Shown here: positions 15,552 to 24,732 of the stretch, one piece after another
Numbering within the stretch: position 1 is the first letter of the stretch
How the letters are laid out: every line of letters begins with the position of its first letter
Source of the DNA: an uncultured Jannaschia sp.
GTDB lineage: Bacteria > Pseudomonadota > Alphaproteobacteria > Rhodobacterales > Rhodobacteraceae
Reading direction: 5' to 3'
Length of the DNA stretch: 64,000 nt
NCBI RefSeq assembly: GCF_947494055.1
Contig: NZ_CANLTR010000003.1
Span: 186,001-250,000 of the forward strand
Notes under the pieces: generated by a model
Databases searched by the model: none
Told to the model about the DNA's origin: nothing
What the model saw: only the letters and a program-made list of their open reading frames with translations
Program-made: the position numbers and the translations under genes

Positions 15552-16208
15552 ATGCGCGACGGAAACCCATCGCCGGAACTGGACTGGCGCGACGGCACGC
15601 CGGTGGCCCGCCGTTTCGACGATCCCTACTTTTCCCTCGCCGACGGGGTGGAGGAGACACGGCATGTCTTCCTCGGCGGCAACGACCTGCCCGCGCGCCT
15701 GCGCACCGGCTTCCATATCGCCGAGCTCGGTTTCGGAACCGGCCTCAACGCGCTCGTCCTGGCGGAGGCCTGGACCGGACCCGGTCGGCTGCGCTTCACG
15801 TCCTTCGAGGCCTGGCCGATGGCGCGGGACGACATGGCGCGAGCGCTCGCGGCCTTTCCTGCGCTCGACGCGACGGCGCTGCTCGACCAATGGCCGGCGC
15901 GACGCATCGCGCTCGCGGGCATGGATGTCGAGATCGTCGAAGGCGATGCACGGCGAACGCTCTCCGTATGGGACGGGCGGGCCGACGCCTGGTTCCTCGA
16001 CGGGTTCTCGCCGGCGCGGAACCCGGAGATGTGGGGGGCGCCGCTGATGGCGGAGGTCGCGCGCCACACTGCGCCGGGCGGAACCTTCGCGACCTACACC
16101 GCCGCCGGCCACGTCCGGGCCTCGCTCGCCGAGGCGGGGTTCGCGGTCGAGCGGCGCCCGGGCTACGGACGCAAGCGGCACATGACCCGAGGCGTCCTGC
16201 CGGCCTGA
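15552..16208 (+). CDS. mnmD: MnmD, tRNA (5-methylaminomethyl-2-thiouridine)-methyltransferase
   Basis: A 218-residue protein equivalent to the N-terminal half of MnmC. The SAM-binding motif is [12 protein letters not shown], and the [17 protein letters not shown] signature is diagnostic. It methylates nm5U34 to mnm5U34 in wobble uridines. The ATG at 15552 follows AGGGCAGGGG. It is divergent from the FAD oxidoreductase gene and convergent with the lytic transglycosylase gene, with only 4 nt between stops. Confidence 0.92.
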   Translation: MRDGNPSPELDWRDGTPVARRFDDPYFSLADGVEETRHVFLGGNDLPARLRTGFHIAELGFGTGLNALVLAEAWTGPGRLRFTSFEAWPMARDDMARALAAFPALDATALLDQWPARRIALAGMDVEIVEGDARRTLSVWDGRADAWFLDGFSPARNPEMWGAPLMAEVARHTAPGGTFATYTAAGHVRASLAEAGFAVERRPGYGRKRHMTRGVLPA

Positions 16209-16212
16209 CGGC

Positions 16213-18192
16213 TCACTCGTTCCGGGTCGAGCGCACGCCGTGGCGTTTCAGGTCGCCGTAGCCGCCCTTCAGCCAGTCCATGAGCGGCACGCGGTCGACT
16301 TCGCCCGTCATTCGCGCGTGGTAGGGCAGCAGGCTCTCGGAGACGCGCATGATGTAGTTCCGGGTCTCCGAGAAGGGCACGTCCTCGATCCAGTCCACCA
16401 CGTCGACCGCGTCCGAACCCGGATGTCCCATCTCGTCCGACCAGCGCCGGGCCCGCGACGGCCCGGCATTGTAGGCGGCCGGCACGAGGATCGGGGATTG
16501 CCCGAACTCGACTTCCAGCTCGCCCAGATAGGCGGTGCCGAGGCGCGCATTGTAGAGCGGCTCCAGCGTGAGCGCGGTCTGCCGGTAGGGCAGGCCGACG
16601 AGTCCCGCCATCGCGCGCGCCGTGCCGGGCATGAGCTGCATCAGGCCCGCCGCGCCGGCATGGGAGACGACGACCGGATCGAACTCGCTCTCCCGCCGTG
16701 CGATCGACAGCGCGAGCTCGGGAGCGACCGGGCTTTCGAGCTTCGCCAGGTCGGTGACCGGGAAGTAGCCCCGATGCAGCTCGTGCCCGCCCTGCGCCGC
16801 GCGCTTGGCGATCAGGAGCGCGACATGCGTGTCGTCCATCTCGTCGAGCGCGACGTCGATCAGGGTGCCGATCTCCTCGCGCTGAAGGCTCTCGGCCAGG
16901 TGCGTCAGGAACCGCTCCGCGAGGCTCCGCTCCCCCATGCCGTCGAGGATGCGCGCCGCGGCGAGGACGGAGCTGTCGGCGAAGGACGTCTCCTCGAGCG
17001 GCGGGAAGACCTCCGTCCCCGTCAGCAGCGGGTCGGCCGGCAGGTCGGCGCGTGCGGCGGCGAGCTGCCCGTAGAAGCTGGTCTGGTAGCGGGCCCCGGC
17101 GGCATAGGCCGCGCCGGCCCCGTCGAGATCGCCGGCCGCCTCGAGCGCACGGCCGAGCCAGTAGCCGGCCCGCCCCTTGGAGATCGGCGAGGCGACGTTC
17201 GCATCGAAGTTGCGGAAATGCGCGGCCGCCGCGTCGGGCCGGTCGAGGAAGCGCAGCGCGATGTATCCGGCGAGCCATTCATTGCCCGCGATCTCGGGGT
17301 CGCCCTCGGGCAGGTAGTGGCTCGCGGCCAGGCGGTAGGCCTCGGCATGGTGACCGTCCTGCATCAGGACGCGTGCGAGGCGTTCCCGATGCACGCCCCA
17401 AGCCGCCGGATTGCCCAGCGTGTCCGCGTTGTCGTCGTAGGCGAAGAGAAGTTCCAGCGCGCTCTCCGTCCGTCCCTTGCCGAGGCGCCAGCGGAAGCGC
17501 TCGTAGGCGAGGCCGGGATGGTCGCGGAACCCGTCGGGCACGGCGGCGATGAGCGTGTCGACATTCCCCGCGCCCACCCGGAGCGCGATTCGCGCGCGGG
17601 CCAGCGCCGCCTCCGGCCCGGTCACGCGGCGCAACGTCCGCTCCGCGGAATCGGTGTCGCCCGCCCAGAGGAGCGCGTCGAGCCGCGCTGCGTCGAAGGG
17701 GCGAAGCAACTCGCCGAAGAGCTCCAGGAAACCCGCCTCCGTCGACGCGGTCATCGGCAGGCCGAGCCAGGCTTCGACCGCGACCACCTCCGCTTCCGTC
17801 GGTCGGTCCAGCGCGCGAAGCGCGACCGCAAGCAGCAGCGCGCCCTTGCCGGTCTGCGGCGGACCCGCGGCGAAAAAGGCCGTGATCCGGTCGGGCGCGG
17901 TGGTCACGGGGATGTCGAGTTCCACCCGCGCGCGCAGGAGATCCAGTCCCGGCCAGTCGCCGTTGCGCGCGAGGAACGCCTCGCCCTCGGCGAAACTGCC
18001 TCGCCGCACGCGCAGGAGGTGCCAGAGCAGGACGTCCCGCGCGACCGGATCGACGATCTCGGGCAGGGTGGCGCGGGCTTCGTCGAGTTGCCCGCTGCGC
18101 AGCGCCGAGAGGCCCCGTTCGAGCGCGGGATCGGCCGCACCTGGCAGGGACAGGAAGATGACGGCGAGGGAGGCGAGGAGAAATCGGATCAT
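16213..18192 (-). CDS. slt: Soluble lytic murein transglycosylase (Slt family)
   Basis: A protein of about 659 residues with an N-terminal signal ([16 protein letters not shown]), a long alpha-helical superhelix and a C-terminal catalytic domain. The catalytic glutamate is in A-R-R-E-S-E-F-D-P, followed by [13 protein letters not shown] and Y-N-A-G-P-S-R. It cleaves peptidoglycan between MurNAc and GlcNAc in the periplasm. Starts at 18192, 18201 and 18207 are in frame; 18192 begins directly at the signal peptide. It is divergent from dapA. Confidence 0.9.
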   Translation of the reverse strand: MIRFLLASLAVIFLSLPGAADPALERGLSALRSGQLDEARATLPEIVDPVARDVLLWHLLRVRRGSFAEGEAFLARNGDWPGLDLLRARVELDIPVTTAPDRITAFFAAGPPQTGKGALLLAVALRALDRPTEAEVVAVEAWLGLPMTASTEAGFLELFGELLRPFDAARLDALLWAGDTDSAERTLRRVTGPEAALARARIALRVGAGNVDTLIAAVPDGFRDHPGLAYERFRWRLGKGRTESALELLFAYDDNADTLGNPAAWGVHRERLARVLMQDGHHAEAYRLAASHYLPEGDPEIAGNEWLAGYIALRFLDRPDAAAAHFRNFDANVASPISKGRAGYWLGRALEAAGDLDGAGAAYAAGARYQTSFYGQLAAARADLPADPLLTGTEVFPPLEETSFADSSVLAAARILDGMGERSLAERFLTHLAESLQREEIGTLIDVALDEMDDTHVALLIAKRAAQGGHELHRGYFPVTDLAKLESPVAPELALSIARRESEFDPVVVSHAGAAGLMQLMPGTARAMAGLVGLPYRQTALTLEPLYNARLGTAYLGELEVEFGQSPILVPAAYNAGPSRARRWSDEMGHPGSDAVDVVDWIEDVPFSETRNYIMRVSESLLPYHARMTGEVDRVPLMDWLKGGYGDLKRHGVRSTRNE

Positions 18193-18330
18193 GTCGGCCA
18201 TCCGCATAGCGCGATTTTCGCCGCGGCGCGACTGACGACGGCGCGAGTTTCGCAAAAATGCTTCGTCTTGCCGCGCCTGCGGGCCGCGGATAGGAACGGC
18301 GCGACGATTTCGCCGCAGGAGGACGACGCG

Positions 18331-19203
18331 ATGTTCAGAGGCTCGATGACCGCCCTGGTGACGCCGTTCAAATCCGGCGAGGTCGATTTCGCGACGCTCG
18401 ACGCGCTGGTCGACTGGCAGATCGAGGAGGGGACGCACGGGCTCGTCCCCGTCGGCACGACCGGGGAGAGCCCGACGCTCACCCACGCGGAGCACGAGGC
18501 CGTCATCGCGGCAGTCGTGAAACGTGCCGCCGGCCGAGTGCCGGTGATCGCGGGGGCCGGGTCGAACAACACCGCCGAGGCGCAGCGCTTCGTCGAATAC
18601 GCCCGCGAGGTCGGCGCGGACGCGGCGCTTGTCGTGACGCCCTATTACAACAAGCCGACGCAGGCCGGGCTGATCGCGCATTTTTCCGCGCTGGCGGAGG
18701 TCGGGCTTCCGATCGTCATCTACAACATCCCCGGCCGGTCCGTGGTCGACATGAACCCGGTCACGATGGGCGAACTGGCGAAGCTGCCCAGCATCGTCGG
18801 CGTGAAGGACGCGACGGGCGACATCGCCCGGGTCAGCGCGCAGCGCATCACCTGCGGCCCCGACTTCGTGCAGCTTTCGGGCGAGGACGCGACGGCGCAC
18901 GGATACAACGCGCAGGGTGGGGTCGGCTGCATCTCGGTAACGGCCAACGTCGCGCCGCGCCTCTGCGCGGAGTTGCAGCAAGCCTGCCTCGACGGCGACT
19001 ACGCTCGCGCGGTCGAGATTCAGGACCGGCTCATGCCCTTGCATCAGGCGATCTTCGCGGAGCCGGGCGTGGTGGGCGCGAAGGCCGCGCTCTCGATGCT
19101 GGGTCGCTGCTCGGACGAGGTCCGCCTGCCGATCACCCCCGTGACCGACGGCACGCGTGCGTTGATCGAGGCGGCGATGCGCCACGCCGACCTGCTGAGC
19201 TGA
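18331..19203 (+). CDS. dapA: 4-hydroxy-tetrahydrodipicolinate synthase
   Basis: A 290-residue TIM-barrel aldolase that condenses pyruvate with aspartate semialdehyde in lysine and diaminopimelate synthesis. Catalytic residues are K159 (G-V-K-D-A), Y131 (Y-N-I-P-G-R), T44/T45 (G-T-T-G-E) and Y105 (T-P-Y-Y-N-K-P). AGGAGG stands 7 nt before the ATG. smpB follows 46 nt downstream and may be cotranscribed. Next to a peptidoglycan hydrolase gene, but on the other strand. Confidence 0.96.
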   Translation: MFRGSMTALVTPFKSGEVDFATLDALVDWQIEEGTHGLVPVGTTGESPTLTHAEHEAVIAAVVKRAAGRVPVIAGAGSNNTAEAQRFVEYAREVGADAALVVTPYYNKPTQAGLIAHFSALAEVGLPIVIYNIPGRSVVDMNPVTMGELAKLPSIVGVKDATGDIARVSAQRITCGPDFVQLSGEDATAHGYNAQGGVGCISVTANVAPRLCAELQQACLDGDYARAVEIQDRLMPLHQAIFAEPGVVGAKAALSMLGRCSDEVRLPITPVTDGTRALIEAAMRHADLLS

Positions 19204-19249
19204 GCCGGGCCCGGTGGACAGCGCCGGCCCGGATGCCTAATTGCTCGTC

Positions 19250-19726
19250 ATGGCCAAGGATACCAAGGACAAGAACTACAAGGTGATCGCCGAGAACCGG
19301 CGGGCGCGATACGATTACGCCATCGAGGACGATCTCGAATGCGGCATCATGCTCGAAGGGTCAGAGGTGAAGTCGCTGCGTCAGGGCGGCAGCAACATCG
19401 CCGAGAGCTATGCCGAGGTGAAGGACGGTGAATTGTGGCTGGTGAACGGCTACATCGCGCCCTACGCGCAGGCCAAGACCTTCGGCCACGAGGAGCGGCG
19501 GCGGCGTAAGCTTCTGGCGTCGAAGCGGGAGCTGTCAGGATTGTGGAACGCGAGCGCGCGCGAAGGCTACACGATCGTCCCGCTGGTGATGTATTTCAAT
19601 CACCGCGGCATGGTGAAGCTCAAGGTCGGCGTCGGCAAGGGCAAGAAGATCCACGACAAGCGCGAGACCGCGGCCAAGCGGGACTGGCAGCGGCAGAAGT
19701 CGCGCCTGCTGAAGGAGCACGGCTGA
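19250..19726 (+). CDS. smpB: SmpB, tmRNA-binding protein
   Basis: A 158-residue SmpB that delivers alanyl-tmRNA to stalled ribosomes. Family motifs are [29 protein letters not shown] and the basic C-terminal tail (K-I-H-D-K-R-E-T and Q-K-S-R-L-L-K-E). The start is the ATG at 19250. It faces lldD convergently and its TGA lies in an inverted repeat shared with the lldD stop. The tmRNA gene itself was not identified here. Confidence 0.95.
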   Translation: MAKDTKDKNYKVIAENRRARYDYAIEDDLECGIMLEGSEVKSLRQGGSNIAESYAEVKDGELWLVNGYIAPYAQAKTFGHEERRRRKLLASKRELSGLWNASAREGYTIVPLVMYFNHRGMVKLKVGVGKGKKIHDKRETAAKRDWQRQKSRLLKEHG

Positions 19727-19752
19727 GGGCGGCGGCGCGCTCCCGGCTCAGC
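19722..19752. terminator. Inverted repeat across convergent smpB/lldD stops
   Basis: GCTGAG (19722-19727) and CTCAGC (19747-19752) each contain one gene's TGA stop, giving a 6-bp stem with a GC-rich loop. Possible two-way terminator without a T-run. Confidence 0.35.
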
Positions 19753-20929
19753 TGTTCCGCCGGTAGGGCTCCCACGCATCGCGGAACCCCTTCGGGATGA
19801 GCAGGTTCTGCGGCCCGACATCGTGGATGTTCTTCTCGCCGCAGAGCGCCATCGTCGTGTCGAGTTCCTTGCGGATCACCTCGAGCGCATGGGTCACGCC
19901 CGGCTCGCCCATCGCGCCCAGCCCGTAGACGAAGGCGCGCCCGATATAGGTGCCCTTCGCGCCGAGCGCGATCGCCTTCAACACGTCCTGACCGGAGCGG
20001 ATGCCGCCATCCATGTGGACCTCCACCTCGGAGCCCACGGCGTCCACGATCTCGGGCAGGAGGCGGATCGAGGAGAGCGCACCGTCGAGTTGCCGGCCGC
20101 CGTGGTTCGAGACCACGATCGCGTCGGCGCCGACCTGCAGCGCCATGCGCGCGTCCTCGGCATCGAGGATGCCCTTCAAAATCAGCTTGCCGCCCCACTT
20201 CTCCTTGATCCGCCGGATCTTGTCCCAGTCGAGGCGCGGGTCGAACTGCTCCGCCGTCCAGGACGACAGGGAGGACGCGTCGCCCACGCCCTTCGCGTGA
20301 CCGACGATGTTGCCGAAGAACCGCCGCTTGGTCCTGAGCATCCCCAAGCCCCACTGCACGCGGGTCATCATGTCGGCGATGGATTTGGCCGTCAGCTTCG
20401 GCGGGGCGGAGAGGCCGTTCTTCAGATCCTTGTGCCGCTGCCCGAGGATCTGCAGGTCGAGCGTGAGTACCAGCGCGTCGCAGCCCGCCGCCCGGGCCCG
20501 CTCGATCAGGCGGTCGATGAAGTCCTCGTCGCGCATCACGTAGAGCTGGAACCAGAACGGCACCTGCGTCTCGCGCGCCACGTCCTCGATGGAGCAGATC
20601 GACATGGTCGAAAGCGTGAACGGCACGCCGAACTTCTCGGCCGCCCGCGCCGCGAGGATCTCGCCATCGGCATGCTGCATCCCTGTCAGCCCGACCGGTG
20701 CGAGCGCGACGGGCATCGACACGTCGCGGCCGATCATCTTCGTCTCGATCGAGCGGCCCTCCATGTCGACGGCGACCCGCTGGCGCAGTCGGATCAGGTC
20801 GAAATCGGTCTCGTTCTCGCGGAAGGTCTGCTCGGTCCAGCTGCCGGACTGGCAATAGTCGTAGAACATTTTCGGCACGCGCCGACGGTAGATCTCGTGC
20901 AGGTCGTCGACATTGGTGATGACGGGCAT
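19748..20929 (-). CDS. lldD: FMN-dependent L-lactate dehydrogenase / 2-hydroxyacid oxidase
   Basis: A 393-residue FMN-dependent alpha-hydroxyacid dehydrogenase. Visible motifs are Y-Y/F-D-Y at the N-terminus, A-P-V-G-L-T-G-M, the FMN-lysine region L-I-L-K-G-I-L and the catalytic histidine in V-V-S-N-H-G-G-R-Q-L-D-G, plus M-D-G-G-I-R-S-G. It oxidises L-lactate or a related 2-hydroxyacid and passes electrons to the respiratory chain. GGGAGG precedes the ATG. It lies 27 nt downstream of truA on the same strand. The substrate within the family is not certain. Confidence 0.88.
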   Translation of the reverse strand: MPVITNVDDLHEIYRRRVPKMFYDYCQSGSWTEQTFRENETDFDLIRLRQRVAVDMEGRSIETKMIGRDVSMPVALAPVGLTGMQHADGEILAARAAEKFGVPFTLSTMSICSIEDVARETQVPFWFQLYVMRDEDFIDRLIERARAAGCDALVLTLDLQILGQRHKDLKNGLSAPPKLTAKSIADMMTRVQWGLGMLRTKRRFFGNIVGHAKGVGDASSLSSWTAEQFDPRLDWDKIRRIKEKWGGKLILKGILDAEDARMALQVGADAIVVSNHGGRQLDGALSSIRLLPEIVDAVGSEVEVHMDGGIRSGQDVLKAIALGAKGTYIGRAFVYGLGAMGEPGVTHALEVIRKELDTTMALCGEKNIHDVGPQNLLIPKGFRDAWEPYRRNS

Positions 20930-20956
20930 GGCGGCCTCCCAAAGCTTCGGCGCTTG

Positions 20957-21760
20957 CTAGTCCCTCGACGCGGGGCTGTCCACGCGGCCGTCCGCCGCGA
21001 AGGGGTCGTGGGGATAGACGACCCCGGTCAGGACCAGCCCGTCCGGCGGCGCGACCGGCCCGCAGGCTGCGCGGTCGCGGGCGGCGAGCGCCGCGGCCAC
21101 GCGCTCCGGCGGCCAGGCCCCGGCGCCCACGCGTTCGAGCGTGCCGGCGATGGAGCGGACCTGATTGTGCAGGAACGACCGCGCCCGCAGGTGCAGGCGG
21201 ATGTCCTGCCCGCCGGGGAAGGGCCGTTCCTCCACGGTGATCTCGTCCAGCGTCTTCACCGGCGACTTCGCCTGACAGATCGACGCCCGGAACGTCGTGA
21301 AGTCGTGCCGTGCCGTCAGATGCGCGGCCCCCGCCCGCATGAGGTCCGCGTCGAGCGGTCCGATCACGCGCCAGGCCTGTCCCGCGTCCAGCGTCAACGG
21401 TGCACGTCGGGCGAGGATGCGGAACGTGTAGCGTCGCTCGACCGCGGAGAAGCGCGCGTGCCACTCGTCCGTTACCCGCGCGCAGGCGGTGATCGCGACC
21501 GGCGCGGGCTTCAGATGCCAGTTCACCGCCTCCGACAGGCGGAACGGAATCCAGTCGCGTGCGAGGTCGGCATGCGCGACCTGTCCGGTCGCATGGACCC
21601 CGGCATCGGTCCGACCCGCGGCGGCGATGGAGGGCATGTCCGGCTCCAGCCGGCGCAGCGCCTCCTCGAACGTCTGCTGCACGGAGGCGGGGCCGTCCTG
21701 CCGCTGCCAGCCGGCGAAGGGGCGACCGTCGTATTCGATGCGGAAGGCGTAGCGCGGCAT
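20957..21760 (-). CDS. truA: tRNA pseudouridine(38-40) synthase
   Basis: A 267-residue TruA. The catalytic aspartate is D52 in [10 protein letters not shown]; other family motifs are G-W-Q-R-Q, Y-T-F-R-I and R-S-F-L-H-N-Q-V-R. It makes pseudouridine at tRNA positions 38, 39 and 40. The start is the ATG at 21760, which gives the standard N-terminus [12 protein letters not shown]. It is divergent from ycjX with about 100 nt between. Confidence 0.95.
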   Translation of the reverse strand: MPRYAFRIEYDGRPFAGWQRQDGPASVQQTFEEALRRLEPDMPSIAAAGRTDAGVHATGQVAHADLARDWIPFRLSEAVNWHLKPAPVAITACARVTDEWHARFSAVERRYTFRILARRAPLTLDAGQAWRVIGPLDADLMRAGAAHLTARHDFTTFRASICQAKSPVKTLDEITVEERPFPGGQDIRLHLRARSFLHNQVRSIAGTLERVGAGAWPPERVAAALAARDRAACGPVAPPDGLVLTGVVYPHDPFAADGRVDSPASRD

Positions 21761-21863
21761 GGCCGCCGGATAGGCCGGACGGGTCGGGACAGGCAAGCCG
21801 CGCGGCATCGCTTTCCCTCCCGGCGCGCCGCCCCTATCTAGGGCCGGACCGGAGGGGGCGCGG

Positions 21864-23276
21864 ATGGTGATCGGACGGCTGGCGGATGCGGTGACGCGCG
21901 GGGTGGGCGACCTCGCCCACGGCGTGACGGAGGCGTTCGACCCGACGCTGCGCCTCGGCGTGACCGGCCTCAGCCGCGCGGGCAAGACCGTGTTCATCAC
22001 CTCGCTCGTCGCCAACCTGATCGACCGCGGCCGGATGCCCGGCTTCACCGCCGGATCGCGGATCGAGACGGCGTTCCTGCAACCGCAGCCCGACGACACG
22101 GTGCCGCGCTTCGACTACGAAGGGCATCTCGCGTCGCTCACCGCCCGCGCGCCGCACTGGCCGGAGGGGACGCGTGCCGTCTCCGAGCTGCGCCTGTCGC
22201 TCCGGGTGCGCCCGGCGGGGATGCTCGCGGGCCTGCGCGGGGTGCGGACGGTGCATCTCGACATCGTGGACTATCCCGGCGAGTGGCTGCTCGATCTCGG
22301 ATTGATGGAGAAGGATTACGACGAATGGTCGGCGCGCGCGCTGGCGCGGCTGCAATCCTGGGGCGCGACGGAGTACGCCGACGCGATGGCGGCCATCGAT
22401 CCGACCGCGAAGCTGGAGGAGCCGGTGGCCAAGGCGCTGGCCCGCGCCTACACCGATGCCCTCCAGGCCGCGCGCGAGGCGGGCGCCTACGACCTGACGC
22501 CCGGACGCTTCCTGCTTCCCGGCGAGATGGAGGGCTCGCCCGCGCTGACCTTCGCGCCGCTGCCGCCCGGCGAGGCTCCGCGGGGCAGCCTGCGCCGCGA
22601 GATGGCCCGGCGGTTCGAGGCCTACAAGTCCCACGTCGTCCGGCCCTTCTTCCGCGACCACTTCGCCCGGCTCGACCGGCAGGTCGTCCTGCTCGACGTC
22701 CTGGGCGCGATCCGGCGCGGCCCCCGCGCGGTGGAGGAGATGCGCGCGGCGATGGCGGATGTCCTTATGGCGTTCCGCCCCGGCGCGATCGGCTGGCTCA
22801 TGTCGCTGCTCGGTGGGCGCCGCGTGGACCGTCTGCTCTTCGTCGCGACGAAGGCCGACCATCTCCACCATACGCAGCACGCGCGGCTGACCGCGCTGAC
22901 CGAGGCGATGGTGAAGGAGGCGCGGGCGCGGGCCGACTTCGCGGGGGCCGAAACGAAGGCGATCTCGATGGCCGCCCTCCGCGCCACCGTGGAGGAGACG
23001 CGCGAACACGATGGCGAGGTGCTGCCCGTGGTGCGCGGTCGCCTGATGAACGCGGAGGGCACGCCCGGGCGGGAAGCCGCGCTCTACCCGGGCGAACTGC
23101 CCTCCGATCCGGCGCATCTGCTCGTGCCGGCGCGGAAGGGAGCGGAGGCGTGGCTCGATGGTGACTACGACCTGATGGAGTTCGCGCCGGCGCCGCTGAC
23201 GCTCCGCCCGGGGGAGGGGCCACCGCATATCCGGCTCGACCGGGCGGCGGAGTTCCTGCTGGCGGATCGGCTGTGA
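21864..23276 (+). CDS. ycjX: YcjX-family P-loop protein (DUF463)
   Basis: A 470-residue predicted nucleotide-binding protein. The Walker A motif is G35-L-S-R-A-G-K41-T, followed by [12 protein letters not shown], which resembles a GTPase switch motif, and T-K-A-D-H, a guanine-specificity type motif. YcjX is conserved next to YcjF and linked in some bacteria to envelope stress, but its biochemical role is not settled. The next gene starts 14 nt after the stop, so the pair is an operon. It is GC-rich and native in composition. Confidence 0.88.
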   Translation: MVIGRLADAVTRGVGDLAHGVTEAFDPTLRLGVTGLSRAGKTVFITSLVANLIDRGRMPGFTAGSRIETAFLQPQPDDTVPRFDYEGHLASLTARAPHWPEGTRAVSELRLSLRVRPAGMLAGLRGVRTVHLDIVDYPGEWLLDLGLMEKDYDEWSARALARLQSWGATEYADAMAAIDPTAKLEEPVAKALARAYTDALQAAREAGAYDLTPGRFLLPGEMEGSPALTFAPLPPGEAPRGSLRREMARRFEAYKSHVVRPFFRDHFARLDRQVVLLDVLGAIRRGPRAVEEMRAAMADVLMAFRPGAIGWLMSLLGGRRVDRLLFVATKADHLHHTQHARLTALTEAMVKEARARADFAGAETKAISMAALRATVEETREHDGEVLPVVRGRLMNAEGTPGREAALYPGELPSDPAHLLVPARKGAEAWLDGDYDLMEFAPAPLTLRPGEGPPHIRLDRAAEFLLADRL

Positions 23277-23290
23277 GCGGGGAGGACGGG

Positions 23291-24379
23291 ATGAACGACG
23301 AGACTGGGCCCAGGGCGCGCCGCCGCGCGATCCTCTTCGACGTCGACGCGGCGCCCGCGCCCGAGCGACGCGAGGGCCGGGTGATCGAGGTGCCGGGCGG
23401 CCCGCTCGATCCGGCCGCCGCGCCACCGGTCCCCGATGTCGAGGAGGTGCCGCAGGCCTCGGGCCGCGCGATGCAGACGCTGGCGCTTCTGGCGGCGCGG
23501 CGCGAGACCGGGCTCGCGCGATGGTTCTGGGGCACGCTCTCCGCCGTGCTGGGCTTCGCCATCTCCGTCGCGGCCTGGGACTTCGTGACGAGCCTCCTCG
23601 AGACCCGCCCCGTCCTCGGCCTGATCGCGGCGGCGCTCGTCGTGGCGTTCCTCGTCGCCACGCTCGCCATCGCCCTGCGCGAGATCGTGGCGCTGTCCCG
23701 GCTCGGGCGGATCGACGAATTGCGGGAGATGGCGCGGCAGGCGACGGACCTAAAATCTGCCCGCGCGCTGTCGGATCGGGTGGCCGTCTTCTACGCCGGC
23801 CGCGCCGACACGCGATGGGGACGGGAGGAACTCACGACCCGCCGGGACGACGTGTTCGACGCCGACGGCATGGTCGCCCTGACCGAGCGCACGCTGCTCG
23901 CGCCGCTCGATGCCGCTGCGACGCGCGAGGTGGAGGCGGCGGCGCGGCAGGTCGCGATGGTCACGGCCGTCGTGCCGCTCGCGCTCGCCGACGTCGCCGC
24001 CGCGTTGACGAGCAACCTGCGCATGATCCGGCGCATTGCGCTGATCTACGGCGGGCGAAGCGGTACGCTCGGCTCTTGGCGGCTGGCGAAGACCGTGCTT
24101 ACGCATCTGGCCGCGACGGGCGCGGTGGCCGTCGGCGACGACCTGATCCACTCGGTCGCGGGCGGAGGATTGCTGGCAAAGCTGTCGCGGCGTTTCGGCG
24201 AGGGGATGGTGAACGGGGCGCTGACCGCACGCGTCGGCGTCGCGGCGATGGAGATCTGCCGGCCGCTGCCCTTCACGCACGAACGGCCGCCGCGCGTGAC
24301 GGGGATCATCCAGAGGTCGCTGACCGGCCTCTTCGGCCCGGGCGACGCCGGAAAGCCCGACCGGGCCGACGCAGGCTAG
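23291..24379 (+). CDS. YcjF-like membrane protein (TIGR01620 family)
   Basis: A 362-residue inner-membrane protein with a disordered N-terminus, two transmembrane segments (about residues 75-96 and 105-130) and a soluble domain containing L-I-Y-G-G-R-S-G-T-L-G-S-W and the glycine-rich A-V-G-D-D-L-I-H region. It forms a conserved pair with YcjX. The ATG at 23291 has GGAGG 6 nt upstream and is preferred; a GTG at 23273 overlapping the ycjX stop by 4 nt would add six residues. The function is not established. Confidence 0.82.
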   Translation: MNDETGPRARRRAILFDVDAAPAPERREGRVIEVPGGPLDPAAAPPVPDVEEVPQASGRAMQTLALLAARRETGLARWFWGTLSAVLGFAISVAAWDFVTSLLETRPVLGLIAAALVVAFLVATLAIALREIVALSRLGRIDELREMARQATDLKSARALSDRVAVFYAGRADTRWGREELTTRRDDVFDADGMVALTERTLLAPLDAAATREVEAAARQVAMVTAVVPLALADVAAALTSNLRMIRRIALIYGGRSGTLGSWRLAKTVLTHLAATGAVAVGDDLIHSVAGGGLLAKLSRRFGEGMVNGALTARVGVAAMEICRPLPFTHERPPRVTGIIQRSLTGLFGPGDAGKPDRADAG

Positions 24380-24389
24380 TGCCCGCCGG

Positions 24390-24485
24390 TCAGCAGGATT
24401 TCGAACGCTTCCGGATCGGTAGGCAGAGCGGAACCAGCACGAAGGTGGACGTGCCGAGAAAAGCGATGATCAACGATAGCGACAT
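24390..24485 (-). CDS. Small membrane peptide, 31 residues
   Basis: A 31-codon ORF gives M-S-L-S-L-I-I-A-F-L-G-T-S-T-F-V-L-V-P-L-C-L-P then a basic tail I-R-K-R-S-K-S-C. That is one membrane span with a positively charged end. AGGAGG sits about 9 nt before the ATG. It is convergent with the ycjF-like gene. A reading frame upstream of a divergent ileS promoter region could arise by chance, so I rate it as probable only. Confidence 0.45.
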   Translation of the reverse strand: MSLSLIIAFLGTSTFVLVPLCLPIRKRSKSC

Positions 24486-24563
24486 GGCGGCATCCTCCTG
24501 AGTCGCGTATCTGCCTGCGCTTTGTAAAACTTTCGCTAAGCTTGACGCCCGGCGTACTGCGAC

Positions 24564-24593
24564 TTGCCGTCCGCGGCCCGCGAGGCCTATAAC
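24564..24593 (+). promoter_or_regulatory. Candidate sigma-70 promoter for ileS
   Basis: TTGCCG (24564-24569) and TATAAC (24588-24593) are separated by 18 nt, a good vegetative promoter for this group. Transcription would start near 24600, leaving a leader of about 130 nt before the ileS ATG. Confidence 0.45.
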
Positions 24594-24732
24594 GCGCCCG
24601 ATGACGCAGCGCGCGCGGATGGCCATTCGAATTACCGCCCCGGCGCCCTGAGAGTTCGGGGCGGCCGGGCAAAAGGTGCTGGCTGGGCCGCGCCGAACTC
24701 ATTCCCTCTGCTGATCCGAAGGACTCCGCCCC

